A DNA stretch of 19,523 nt from positions 1 to 19,523 of the forward strand of contig JAHLJZ010000161.1 of the NCBI GenBank assembly GCA_025602915.1, in the 5' to 3' direction. Both the position numbers and the translations under genes were made by a program. Position 1 is the stretch's first letter; every line of letters starts with the position of its first letter. The notes beneath the pieces are model-generated. The model was not told where the DNA came from and did not search any database. It saw only the letters and a program-made list of their open reading frames with translations. Of the stretch, positions 1 to 9,083 are shown piece after piece. Source of the DNA: Paraphysoderma sedebokerense. Lineage: Eukaryota; Blastocladiomycota; Physodermatomycetes; Physodermatales; Physodermataceae.

Positions 1-858
1 GATCACCCAAATAAACATCCTCATGTACCTACCGGTTTTCTAAAGGAATGGTACACGAGATGCGCAGGATGGAAAAAGATTAGAGAAATTGTTGAGGAAA
101 ACAATTTTGTCTTTGCAAATTCCTGGTCACTGTTTGGCAATAATCATATTGGGACAAAGCAGAGGAAATATTATATAATTCACTCACATCTCGTATGGGA
201 TATTTATTGGTAGATATTGAAGATTGGGTGAATGTTCGCCGTTTCCCAGTCGCGACACCACTAATTTGAATAATGACGACAGAAGTTTATTCGGGAGGGT
301 CAGAATGTTATGAGTAATTCTGAATTGCATTTAAGAGATCAATTTACATTTGGTGAAGACAAAAATGGTATATTTATTGCCAAATCGTATATGATTAAGT
401 AACTCCTGGGGAATAAAGCCAGCGAATCGTCCAGGAGCGTATGACCGGGATGGTTCATCAAATAAATGGCCGAAACTATTAAGATTTAGATAAGTTCTTT
501 GTATTGTCATTAATAGGACGTCTTCAGCGAAGTGGCATTTAATTCAACTCCTCATAAAGTTATAAATTCATTAGCAGTCAAAACCAAAGAGTAGGTAGGT
601 GTCTTCTGTAACATGGAAGTGACGCAATAGTGAAACCAATCATACATCGATGTTTCGTTCAGAAAATAAACTGCTCATAGCAGTTTTATTCCTTCCTGCG
701 CGTCTCGCGACCAGGAATTTGCAACGACAAAATTGTTTTCCTAAACAATCTCTCTAATCTTTTTCCATCCTGCGCATCTCTGTACCATTCCTCTTAGAAA
801 ACCGGTAGGTATATGAGGATATTTATTTGGTTCTTCACTTCAATTGACATGGGTGATC
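1..858. repeat. Palindromic element with long terminal inverted repeats
   Basis: Bases 1-128 reappear as reverse complement at about 709-858. Both ends read gatcaccca inward, and the arms share long blocks such as ctaccggttttcta, gatgcgcaggatgg and gcaaattcctggtc. The right arm carries about 20 extra bases close to its end. About 580 bp between the arms have no coding ORF. This looks like a MITE or fold-back element. Because the left arm starts exactly at base 1, the true left end and any target duplication may lie outside the window. Confidence 0.75.
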
Positions 859-1600
859 GATTGGAGTCCAAGAGGGGTGCTTGACATTTCGCATAGATTT
901 TTTCTCTTTGGATCTGAGCTTTGGGCTCAATTTGGATTGGGAGTCTTGGACTCGCCTTAAAATGATACTAGGGGAAATTTTTCTTTATTCCCGCTACTAT
1001 CCAAGCTGTGGATCAACCGGACTCCAGATCGAGGGTATATGTTCTGACCATTTTCCTTTGCATTTGTTATATTTGCACTTCAGGTTTTCTCTGTCTCTGT
1101 CTACCTTTGTACGCGAAATGTCCAGCGCAAGAGAATCATCAGGATCGCCCCATCCCTGCATCCGCTCTACATAATGAGAATAGAAAAGGTTATTAGCCAA
1201 AAATATAAGATTGTCAATTACAGAGCTCTGTCGGCGAATGCGAATAGTGGCTTCCCACATGAACCAAAATGGAATGTGAACTTTGCGAAGTACAGCGCTT
1301 TGATGGGTCGAGGAGCTGATTCCTGAAGTAAGTGGTGGCTAAAATGCTATGAAGCAATAGAAAGTGTTAACGCAAAGTAAGCCTCGTTGAATCTAGATTT
1401 GAATTAGAGGACGTAGGATAATAAGACCAGGTCTGCGGGGAAATGATAGCATACGGTCATTTTCTCAGCCCAGAATTCAAATCTGTTTATTACGGACGAT
1501 ATGAAATACACTCGTTCAAGTTCCTAAACTAATCTCCACGTCACTATAATTAAGCTTGATATTGCAAAAATGCATAAAGTAGTTCAATTGTGTGTAATAT
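859..1600. other. Intergenic stretch, no supported gene
   Basis: Open frames of 60-100 codons occur on both strands around 881-1260. They overlap each other, have no recognisable domains, and show no splice pattern leading to a longer protein. The only structure seen is one member of a short dispersed repeat at 1273-1311. I see no gene here. Confidence 0.5.
1273..1311 (+). repeat. Short dispersed repeat, copy 1 (partner 2560-2598)
   Basis: This 39-base block matches 2560-2598 in the same orientation at 35 of 39 positions by eye, including aatgtgaactttgcg and ttgatgggt. The flanks do not match, so it may be a fragment of a larger decayed repeat. Confidence 0.6.
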
Positions 1601-1604
1601 AGGA

Positions 1605-1880
1605 ATTTACTGTACTTGATATTCGTAACATTTGCTAGTATCTCCTTAATGTGGGGGTAGATTTGGTATTTAAGGGGAAAAAAGGGACATCAACAGATTA
1701 TAACTTTTGAGCATTGCTTATATGATTATATTACTACAGGTATATCAAAATACAACCTATTTTATTTAAAACAAATAATAGCACTCATTGATATATCGCC
1801 TATGAGAAATAAACCCGTATATCCCGCCCAGGAAAAAATCCCCCGAAAATTGTTGCTTTACGGCATTGCACTCTCAGGGA
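1605..1880 (+). repeat. Diverged direct repeat, copy 1 (partner about 3560-3835)
   Basis: Blocks in the same order and spacing recur near 3560-3835: tgatattcgtaacat (1617-1631), atttggtattta (from 1661), aatacaacctat (from 1749) and gatatatcgcctatgagaaa (from 1790). The spacers are diverged. No coding potential was seen. It is probably an old non-autonomous repeat. Confidence 0.6.
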
Positions 1881-2520
1881 ATGTATCTGCCCGTATCGAT
1901 GATAACATCTGACAGAGAGACCATTCAATAATCATTAATCCTTGTTAGCGGTATTACTTGATATGTGCTCGTAAAAAATGTGAATAGACTCCCAGTTGAA
2001 GAAGCATTCTGTTTCCCTTGTGCTGTGTCAGTTTATTTCCATACCAGTTGTATAAATTGTTGACTTGGTATTTTTAAATATTATGTTAAGTATTCAATAC
2101 ACTAATTCAATGTTGAATGATACGCATTTTTAGACGGCACCAGGAGATGCTGCTGCAAACTGTGCAGCAGATGCCGGAGAAGTCCCGGGGTCGTCGCGAG
2201 GGATATGTTCTGTGTGTGACGTGTGTATCCCGTTTGTATGCATATTGAGCGTGGCTCAGGCATCAAAATACTGTAATACGATGTGCGGTTTCTTGGAGGT
2301 ACATGTACAGAGATCAGTAAAATCGGTGAATTACTAGGATACAACATTGCAGGCAACAATGTTGTTGGGATCATGCCGAGGTAGTGCATTTCGTAATAGT
2401 ATGCTTTCCTTAATACATTGTTCGTCCTTGATAAGACCCGACAGTGAAAAGACACCCTTCGGTCATCTCATGAACATGAACGATATTGCTAAGACGTTTT
2501 GATGTTGAGGAGTCATTGGC

Positions 2521-2935
2521 GATGTCTCAGTACAGGATATCCTGGGGACATCCTAGGGCAATGTGAACTTTGCGGAGTAAAGCGCGTTGATGGGTTGAAG
2601 CATCCAAGGTTCATTAGGTTTAGCCTAAATATGACGTCACATCCTTGTTACAAACGAAGCCCTTTGGCGTGAACAAATAAGAACCGAAGTTAGTATCATG
2701 ACTTCCTAAGAGACCTTCTTAGGCAAAAGACAACGGGACTTGTTTTTGGGCACCCACCCACCCTCCACCTACGCACCCAAGATCCGGTGACATCCTGGGG
2801 ACATCGCCTGAAGATGTGGCCGGATGTCTCAGTACAGGACATCCTAGAGCAAAATATGTCCCCAGGACATCACGCGCGAGAGGTCCCCAGGAGGTCCTCG
2901 TCAAAGGATATCTTGGAATAAGATGTCTCTATAAC
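2521..2935. repeat. Cluster of GGACATCC / GGGGACATC motifs in both orientations
   Basis: The phrase gatgtctcagtacagga occurs at 2521 and again at 2823, each followed by a version of atcctagggcaa. Variants of cctggggacatc occur at about 2540 and 2793, with inverted forms (gtccccaggacatc and gtccccaggaggtcc) at about 2857 and 2884. The motif is itself nearly palindromic (cctgggg/ccccagg). No gene overlaps the cluster. The open frame at 2719-2904 on the minus strand is a by-product of the repeat. Confidence 0.65.
2560..2598 (+). repeat. Short dispersed repeat, copy 2 (partner 1273-1311)
   Basis: This is the same 39-base block as at 1273, with four differences by eye. It lies directly after the first tcctagggca motif of the GGACATCC cluster. 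Confidence 0.6.
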
Positions 2936-3049
2936 ATAGTCAGAAAAGTCGTTCCCGCGGGGTCGAGCGAAACATCGCCGTGATATCTCAATTCTCAACG
3001 TCAGATTGTCTTGGTGATATACAATATCTTGTACTGAGACACAATACTT

Positions 3050-3175
3050 AGCTATTATACGATTCGGGCTTCGTATGATCTAGATATATATTTGGCATCG
3101 ATGTCACTTTGTTTAGAAAATGTGGATTATACGAGGCCCGAAGGGACGAAGTATATATCTAGATTATACGAGAGT
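3050..3175. repeat. Imperfect inverted repeat around tctagatatata
   Basis: The segment cttcgtatgatctagata at 3069 is mirrored by the reverse complement of tatatatctagattatacga (about 3152-3171), differing at a few bases. A ttatacga block appears three times (3055, 3127, 3164). The centre is AT-rich. It is non-coding and could form a hairpin, or be the remnant of a small inverted-repeat element. Confidence 0.5.
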
Positions 3176-3230
3176 TTCGAACAATAACATATTGTGAACT
3201 ATACTAAAAAGAAAGGATATTTTCAAATGT

Positions 3231-3312
3231 GTCTTTGCAGATTCCTGGTCACGAGACGCGATGGAATAAAGGTGCTTTGAGCAGTTTATAATATGAACGG
3301 AACATCCAATTA
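3231..3312 (+). repeat. Third copy of the 1-858 element arm
   Basis: The stretch gcagattcctggtcacgaga, followed by ggaataaa, gagcagttta and gaacggaacatc, matches the reverse complement of 647-725, which lies in and next to the right arm of the first element. It is diverged and has no visible inverted partner here, so it is probably a truncated copy. Confidence 0.55.
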
Positions 3313-3559
3313 TATATAACTCATCATAACTCTTATGTCTCATTTATATCAATATATGTTGAAAAGTACATTTTGCAATGCTGGAAACGATCAACGGTGT
3401 TGTGAGGAAACGATAACAGACAGTGTCATTAAACTCAACACTAGAATCTTGGTTGTTTGTTGGAAAGCAATGTAAATGTTTTGGTTCATGTTACTAAATT
3501 TATGTTCTATTGTTATGTTTGATGACGTTAGCATGTGTTATGTATTTCGAATGTGGTAT

Positions 3560-3835
3560 TTTCGGTATCTGATATTCGTGACATGTGTTTAGTATTTCAC
3601 CATTTTGTAGGAAATTTGGTATTTATAGGGAAGAAAAAAAAGGAATGAGGGAATCGAGAATTATAACTACATGGTTATATGACTTTGATTTTATTAATCA
3701 TTATGTATTGAGAAATACAACCTACTATATCAGATATGAGTAACTTCACTCTTCGATATATCGCCTATTGGGAAATAAACCATATATCCCGGAAAGAAAC
3801 GATCCCCCAAATATCCTCCTTTCCGACACCGCGAC
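3560..3835 (+). repeat. Diverged direct repeat, copy 2 (partner about 1605-1880)
   Basis: Matches to copy 1 include tgatattcgtgacat (3570-3584), aatttggtatttatagggaa (3613-3632), aatacaacctac and cgatatatcgcctattggga (from 3754). The 3' end runs into the tandem array starting near 3751. Confidence 0.6.
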
Positions 3836-3992
3836 TTCGATATATCGTCTATCTGAAACAAACCCATATTTTGTGAAAAAACAATCTCTACGAATCCTTC
3901 TTTATGACACCGAAAAGAATTGTATCACTACCGATATTCCACCTAAAATAAACCCACAAACCCGTGTACATTAGGCACCTAAATATCCTTCA
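3751..3992 (+). repeat. Degenerate tandem array, units of about 82-88 bp
   Basis: Unit 1 begins cttcgatatatcgcctat at 3751 and unit 2 begins cttcgatatatcgtctat near 3833. A more diverged third unit begins near 3922 with accgatattccacct. Each holds a gaaa(t/c)aaac(c)cat- or aaataaaccca-like block and a later ccttctttatgacacc / tccttcattaagacacc block. The short ORF spanning it (3768-3974) is explained by the repeat and is not called as a gene. Confidence 0.55.
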
Positions 3993-4355
3993 TTAAGACA
4001 CCTGGGGAACAATGAAAAATGAATGGCTATAATGTTGAGCCCGTTTTTATTTCAACAGTCACGAAGTCACGAAACATATAGAACCCTTGCCTGCTCTCTA
4101 AATGTTGCCATATCCTGAAGGTTTATAAGTAATTTCACAATGAATTTACAATGATTTTGTCAGCATTCGTGCTCTAACATACAGAGAACCCGGAACAGGT
4201 GCATATTGCCTTCGCTTGTTTTCCGTGGGGGTCATTTAAACCAACAATTTTGTACCAGCAATTCATTTTTACACTTTCGGGCAATTACAGGTTAAGCGGA
4301 TTCATTGATCAAAGCACAGAACCAGGTTGACATTGCTATTTGTCATTTAAGGTCA
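3993..4355. other. Intergenic, nothing recognised apart from the downstream poly(A) signal
   Basis: AT-rich sequence between the repeat zone and the 3' end of the minus-strand RRM gene. No plausible splice-linked coding exons were found on either strand. Confidence 0.45.
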
Positions 4356-4361
4356 TTTATT
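4356..4361 (-). terminator. AATAAA polyadenylation signal for the TIA-1/Pub1-like gene
   Basis: The minus strand reads AATAAA here, 63-68 bases beyond the stop codon at 4424, a normal distance for a fungal 3' UTR. Confidence 0.55.
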
Positions 4362-4423
4362 TGCAATCCGGCAAACATCAAGAAGGACGTTGGGCAAGTC
4401 CAACTATGTGGTACTTCGGTTCA

Positions 4424-6605
4424 CTACGTAGAAATATCAATCGCATTTGTTCCTTCAATCTCTGACTTCTCGCCAGAATCTGCTCTGGAGTTTTCCGAAG
4501 AAGCCGCCTGAAGGGCTAACTGCTGCTGATACCATACATAATACTGATAATATGCCGTGTAATCATAATTGCCGTACTGGTCGAAACCCGGTAAAGGAGG
4601 TATTCCTGCAGCGACAACGTCAGAAGATGTTTAAGGGAACAATAGCGACAGATTGCTACGTTACCATTGTCTGTGTTACCATTTGCTTGAGTACTGTCTC
4701 CGTACTGCTGACCTCCATATCCAGAATATGCTTGTTGATACATAGCCATCATATTGGGGTCTGGACCTGGTGTAACAGGAGAGGCCCCAGTGGTCTGCTG
4801 ATTCCTATCCTTGCCCCACGAGCACTGACGCCGAAAACTTCGTAAATAACCTAGGATTTGCATCACAGGTACAAATATCTTTGTATTTACCTTTATCTGG
4901 CGACCGTTTACATTTGCGCCATTAAGGTAGCAAATAGCCATCGCAGCGTGTTCATGTGTGTCCATTCTGGTATAAAGACCATATAAGTCAGAGAAAATAA
5001 TCCGAAATGTCTCGCTTCAATCAACATACTTCACAAATGCGAAACCTCTGTCTGATTGAATCCGAACCTCCATGACGAAACCATAGGGCTGAAATAGAGG
5101 ATGTAAATCCGTCTCTGTAAACCAAGGAATTTAAGATATGTCAAATCATGCATACAAATCCTAAAGACACGTACGCTGAGTTCCAGGATTTATATTCCCT
5201 ACGTAAACCACAGTATTCGTATAAGGAGTTTGAGATACGACAATATCATACGACAGTGGCTGAGTGGTGACGCTTCCGCTGGAAGAACTACCGCCGGCAG
5301 CACCTTGGTTTTTTTGGTTCGCCCAATTCACTCGAATAGACCTTGATCCAAGCCATTCACCTATACAGACTTTTGAGTACATGCTTCCATGGACAGTTAC
5401 TTTGTGACAAAGAAGTATACTGACCGTTCATAGTAGCTATCGCTTGCTCGGCATCAGCTTTTTCCCTGAATGCGACGAACCCGTAACCACGGGATTTGCT
5501 TGTGCTTTGATCCCACATCACTCTGGCATCGCTGTAGAAAGAGATGGTTACCGAAAAGCTTCAAATTGGAGAGAGAAAAATCCTTTTAACTTACGACATG
5601 CTGCTAAAAGCGCTGAACGCTTTACCTAAAACTTGATCATTGACTTCTGGCGACAAATCACCGACAAATATATGAAAATGGTCTATCAAGAGGATGCGTT
5701 AATTATTTGTTGTGTTGATCGCCGAGCGAAATAAGACAGACTTGATGTATCTTCTTTCTGAGCATTACTTGTTCCTTGGTAAGCCCAATTAACTTTTATT
5801 TCCTAGATTATTTGAAAAAAGCAAGATCCCAAAAAAGAAAAGTTGAGCAACGGTCGATAAAAGAAAGTATTACCGACAAATTCAACATACGTGACCAAAA
5901 ATTTTTCGTCCATTAAGCGTCTGCAACGCCGTATCAGCAACTTTGTGATCGCTAAAATCAACAAATCCGTAGTTGAGGCCGCCGTGGGAGTACTGTTAAA
6001 CAACGAACAATATAGAAAGGTAGTTAGCTTTCAAAACAACGGAGATCGAACACATTCAATGCAAATTAATGTTTCACTGAAGCGAAAGCGACATGTTGTT
6101 CTCAACAAGGTATGCATTCTGGTGTTATTCAATTCTGAACAGCAACGACACCCGAGAGTGTGAGCCAAGTCGTCTGGGTCAACTGCAAGACGCAATTCAA
6201 CCAAATAAAGCAGAGACATATGGGAATGCATATGTCGCGAGGGAGATCTCCTTCATGAATGGATAATAAGAGCGGCGACAGAAACAAAGAAGTCTGGCGG
6301 TGTATAAAATTATCACACAAAATTATCACCGGCCCCCTCGCCATCACAATCCTCCTTATCGAATGATCGTCACTTACATTACGATCTGGTATAATTTTTG
6401 CATTAGTAACTTCACCGACGGTTCTAAAAATGTCAGCCAACATGATATCTGTGACTCGCGGATCTAGATTCCCGATATATAGAGACTTGCAGCCGTCATC
6501 CTTTGAGGCGCCGCTAAATCCGTCGCCGGCTGCGTACGAGGTAGGATCGGCACTGGCAGCGAAAGATGCAGAGGTGTAGGAGGAGTGTGGAGCAGAATAA
6601 TCCAT
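4424..6605 (-). CDS. TIA-1/Pub1-like RNA-binding protein with three RRMs
   Basis: Ten exons, minus strand, in transcription order: 6605-6378, 5992-5891, 5802-5742, 5682-5595, 5531-5425, 5360-5175, 5114-5030, 4966-4891, 4824-4665, 4605-4424; 424 residues. RRM1 spans about residues 41-115 (SLYIGNL; NYGFVDF), RRM2 about 132-207 (HIFVGDLSPEV; RGYGFVAF) and RRM3 about 246-316 (VVYVGNI; RGFAFVK). A Gly/Ser-rich linker separates RRM2 from RRM3, and the C-terminus is rich in Tyr, Gln and Gly (AYYQYYVWYQQQ), like a prion-type low-complexity tail. RRM order and phrases such as MDTHEHAAMAI and KCSWGKD are typical of TIA-1/Pub1/nucleolysin proteins, which bind U-rich mRNA and join stress granules. Nine introns all have GT-AG ends and keep frame. 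The first is unusually long at 385 bp (5993-6377); the rest are 58-88 bp. The start is the first ATG and is followed by a Ser/Ala-rich leader. The family call is firm; its mRNA targets are unknown. Confidence 0.93.
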
Positions 6606-7072
6606 TATTTAGGTCGTAAGTAGGGGATGACTATGGATGAAGGATGGGAGCGGTGGTGCTTGAGGGTCACTTTGTTTACTTGGGCGTTGCGTCAAGTATT
6701 ATTCACGCCAGGTTTAAACCTGGACAAGAATACTGCTGGCCGAAAAATGGAGCTGCTACAATTCTACAGCAAGGATCATTCCGCAAAAATACGCTGCAAG
6801 CCGTAAACCCGACGATGAATGCATCCTTCATTGTAGTCTATAGTATAGATGCAAGGATCAAAGGCCATGGAAGAATACAGTCATATCTGGACTGGGCGTA
6901 CGTTGTACTGTTCTATGCAGAAGGATGCTATTTCATCGTTTCTTACTTTATAATATATTCTATATACAGCACTGGCCACTTTGTTCCCCATGCGGCAGTA
7001 AACTGAGCTATTGATCATCACACAGCGCGCCAGTTGTTTCTCGTTGTATTACACAAGTTATAACCCTACGGA
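6606..7072. other. Intergenic between two minus-strand genes
   Basis: This 467 bp stretch should hold the RRM gene's promoter and the 3' UTR of the next gene. It contains a perfect 16-bp palindrome at 6708-6723. A 120-codon plus-strand frame (6644-7006) has no recognisable domain and no splice partner; I regard it as chance. Confidence 0.45.
6708..6723. repeat. Perfect 16-bp palindrome CCAGGTTTAAACCTGG
   Basis: The two halves, CCAGGTTT and AAACCTGG, are exact reverse complements with no spacer. It lies 103 bp upstream of the RRM gene's start codon. It could be a site for a dimeric regulator or the remnant of an inverted-repeat element. Confidence 0.6.
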
Positions 7073-8245
7073 TTATCTTCGTCCCCGCAGACCGAAGACT
7101 AGACCAAAAGTTAAACCAATCCACGCAAAAGACAGAATCACGCCAACAATAATGAATTTAACTCTCCCCCGACGTTGAATTGTGGTCACCATTGCTTGCG
7201 TTACGTTCATCAATATCTGGACTGTTTCTTCTGGGTTGCTAGAAATAGGATAAACGAAGGGATGCAAAATATTTCGTCAGCTGATAACCGAGGTCTTGTA
7301 CTGTCTGATCAAAATGAGAACCAACCTCCCAACAATTGCCACAGGATCTTTTTTCTTCTTTCCAACGATTGAATTTCCATTAACCAAATTGGGCCCTTGA
7401 CTAATGGCCACTCGTCCTAAAAACTCTTCCCAAATCGTTAAGATCCCTGCATGCTTGTCTCCTAGCAGACATCCGCCGGGTCTCGGTAAAGGTTGCCCAT
7501 ATAACCTCAATTTTCCCACCACATGATAATCCCTTCCCTCCTCCATATTTCTTATGTATCTATCTCCGATCTCTGAGAAGAGTAATCTTATTTCAATGTC
7601 TGTTTTAGTCTGATACCATCTTGACGTTTTTATGAACACAAAATTATGCCCGTTGATCGTTATATATACATACGAGTCACTCCAATTATCATTCGGTTTA
7701 ATGTAATATTTAACGGGTTCAAATCTAACTTGAGTTCCGGAGGCTGCTTGATAAGGATGCTGCTGCAACACATTCCTGTAAATCTTAAACTCAAATCCAT
7801 GTCGCGAAATTGAAACTGTTATAACTTTGGTTTTGGTCGGTCCCTTTTCTGCGAAACATTCCCATCGCTGAGAACCAAGAGAAACTTCAAAGCGATATTT
7901 CGTTGTACCACTTGCAGGCTCCAATTTAAAATTCATGAAGCACCCGCTCTTGACTACATAGTAAGTGTTCGCTGAACCTAAGTTGCCATGTTGTTGCGCT
8001 ACTGCTGGAGCATTATGGGATGGAGCAGATGGAAATGCATACTGTGGCTGCGACACTGGAGCAAAAACTTGAGGTTGAGGATAGTATACTGCGGGAGGGG
8101 GCGGTACAATGTTAGGTGCGAATGGGTGGGGTGGTTGTGTTGAAGGCCCTGGAGTATAGAACTGAGGGTTGAAGGGTGCCGGGGCAATGTAGTCATAACT
8201 AGGAGGTGCCTGTTGGAATTCTGGAGCAACTTTTCCGTCTTTCAT
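7073..8245 (-). CDS. Proline-rich protein with beta-rich middle domain and C-terminal membrane anchor, family unknown
   Basis: Two exons, 8245-7302 and 7238-7073, joined by a 63-bp intron (GTACAA...CTAG, with CTGAC as a likely branch point); 369 residues. Residues 1-90 are rich in Pro, Gln, Tyr and Phe (PPPPAVYYPQPQ), as in a disordered or adaptor-binding tail. About 95-270 alternate hydrophobic and polar residues and hold many aromatic residues and Gly turns, suggesting a beta-sandwich or barrel; I do not recognise the fold, though a tubby/LURP-like domain is one idea. A KKKK basic patch sits near 300. Residues about 341-365 form one hydrophobic helix (VKFIIVGVILSFAWIGLTFG...) with RR before and RGRR after, ending the protein: the layout of a tail-anchored protein facing the cytosol. 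An upstream frame ends at TAATG over this start. An alternative upstream exon (8454-8395, donor GTATGC, acceptor near 8254) would add a short hydrophobic N-terminus in frame. Confidence 0.72.
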
Positions 8246-8454
8246 TATTCCAAACTTAATATGGATGATTGAGGTAGTATGCGAAGCGACATTGGATACC
8301 CTACAGGCATTGATCCGAGTGCATGATCAGGATCACGGAATGGAGGTGGCGTGTCAGATTGTGCCTTGAAAATTTTATTGTCCGAGTAGCATACCCTGGT
8401 CAACTTTGCGGATTGCCAGATAAATAGGATCGCTATGAAAACAGTTTCGGACAT
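8245..8454 (-). other. 69-codon upstream reading frame overlapping the next start codon
   Basis: This frame begins with ATG at 8454 and its TAA shares one base with the ATG of the tail-anchored gene (TAATG at 8247-8243). Its start has a hydrophobic stretch (TVFIAILFIW), followed by a polar, Pro-containing part (DTPPPFRDPDHALGS). It could be an upstream ORF that controls translation, a separate small protein, or partly an upstream exon, because AGG|GTATGC near 8394 spliced to an AG near 8254 would read in frame into the downstream protein. The sequence alone does not decide. Confidence 0.35.
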
Positions 8455-9083
8455 TTTAAAGCATCACCTACATGCAGAATATTAGAAAGAAGTAAATCCA
8501 AGCTGTTTAACTTCCGTAGCGCCGCTGTTTAAAGTACAGTCCCGTACATTGTTCCCGACCGGTGACGGTAGTTGTGAGCAGGTAATGCGCATCAAAGAAC
8601 TCTTAGCTAAAAGATACGTATATATATATATGTATTCACGGAAAGAAGAATGCTGCTGTAGTGCAGGCAGAATAATGATCATTCCGTTTACCACTACATT
8701 TTTTGGCACATAGTAGCAATTTGAGAGCAATGACCCATCGATGGTAATGAATGACCGTACTATTTATATGGTCTCCAAAAGTGTCCTTCCTCAATAGCAT
8801 TTGTTCATAATGCCCAAACTCTTTTAATATTTGAAATTCAAATCTCAGCAAACTGTGTACAAGCTTAATAAACAATTTCAACATCCATGATACTTTGGTA
8901 AACTCTAGCCACTCCCACTGACTCCAATAACATCATTTCCCTTATCCACATTGTATCCACACCAGCATATTACTTAAGGTGTTCGAAAAGTTTGTGAGAT
9001 AGCTTCAATGTGGAACGAATATCAGTGGTTGAACGAGCAAAATTAGTCAGAAAATAGATATTAGGTATGACTCGAGGAAGGTG
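8246..9083. other. Intergenic region, mostly without recognised features
   Basis: Apart from the 69-codon frame at 8245-8454 and a short TA repeat at 8615-8634, I see nothing with coding character. Minus-strand frames at 8482-8730 and 8636-8884 overlap in different phases and resemble no protein I know. Confidence 0.45.
8615..8634. repeat. Short (TA)n microsatellite
   Basis: An uninterrupted TA run (8619-8631) within the palindromic stretch tacgtatatatatatatgta. Non-coding. Confidence 0.7.

Noticed and set aside
881-1260. Overlapping 60-97 codon frames on both strands
   Set aside because: They overlap each other, have no domain or splice partner, and sit beside repeats.
2102-2455. 117-codon minus-strand frame
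   Set aside because: No recognisable motif and no splice links; it lies in a repeat-rich non-coding zone.
2719-2904. 61-codon minus-strand frame
   Set aside because: Made of the GGACATCC repeat motifs, so the open frame follows from the repeat.
6644-7006. 120-codon plus-strand frame between two minus-strand genes
   Set aside because: It is fairly long, but no domain is seen, it covers the RRM gene's promoter, and no flanking exons fit.
7999-8229. 76-codon minus-strand frame rich in His and Pro
   Set aside because: It is a shifted frame of the proline-rich head of the tail-anchored gene.
8482-8884. Two overlapping minus-strand frames as possible exons of the upstream frame at 8454
   Set aside because: No donor/acceptor pair joined them in phase, and the residues look random.
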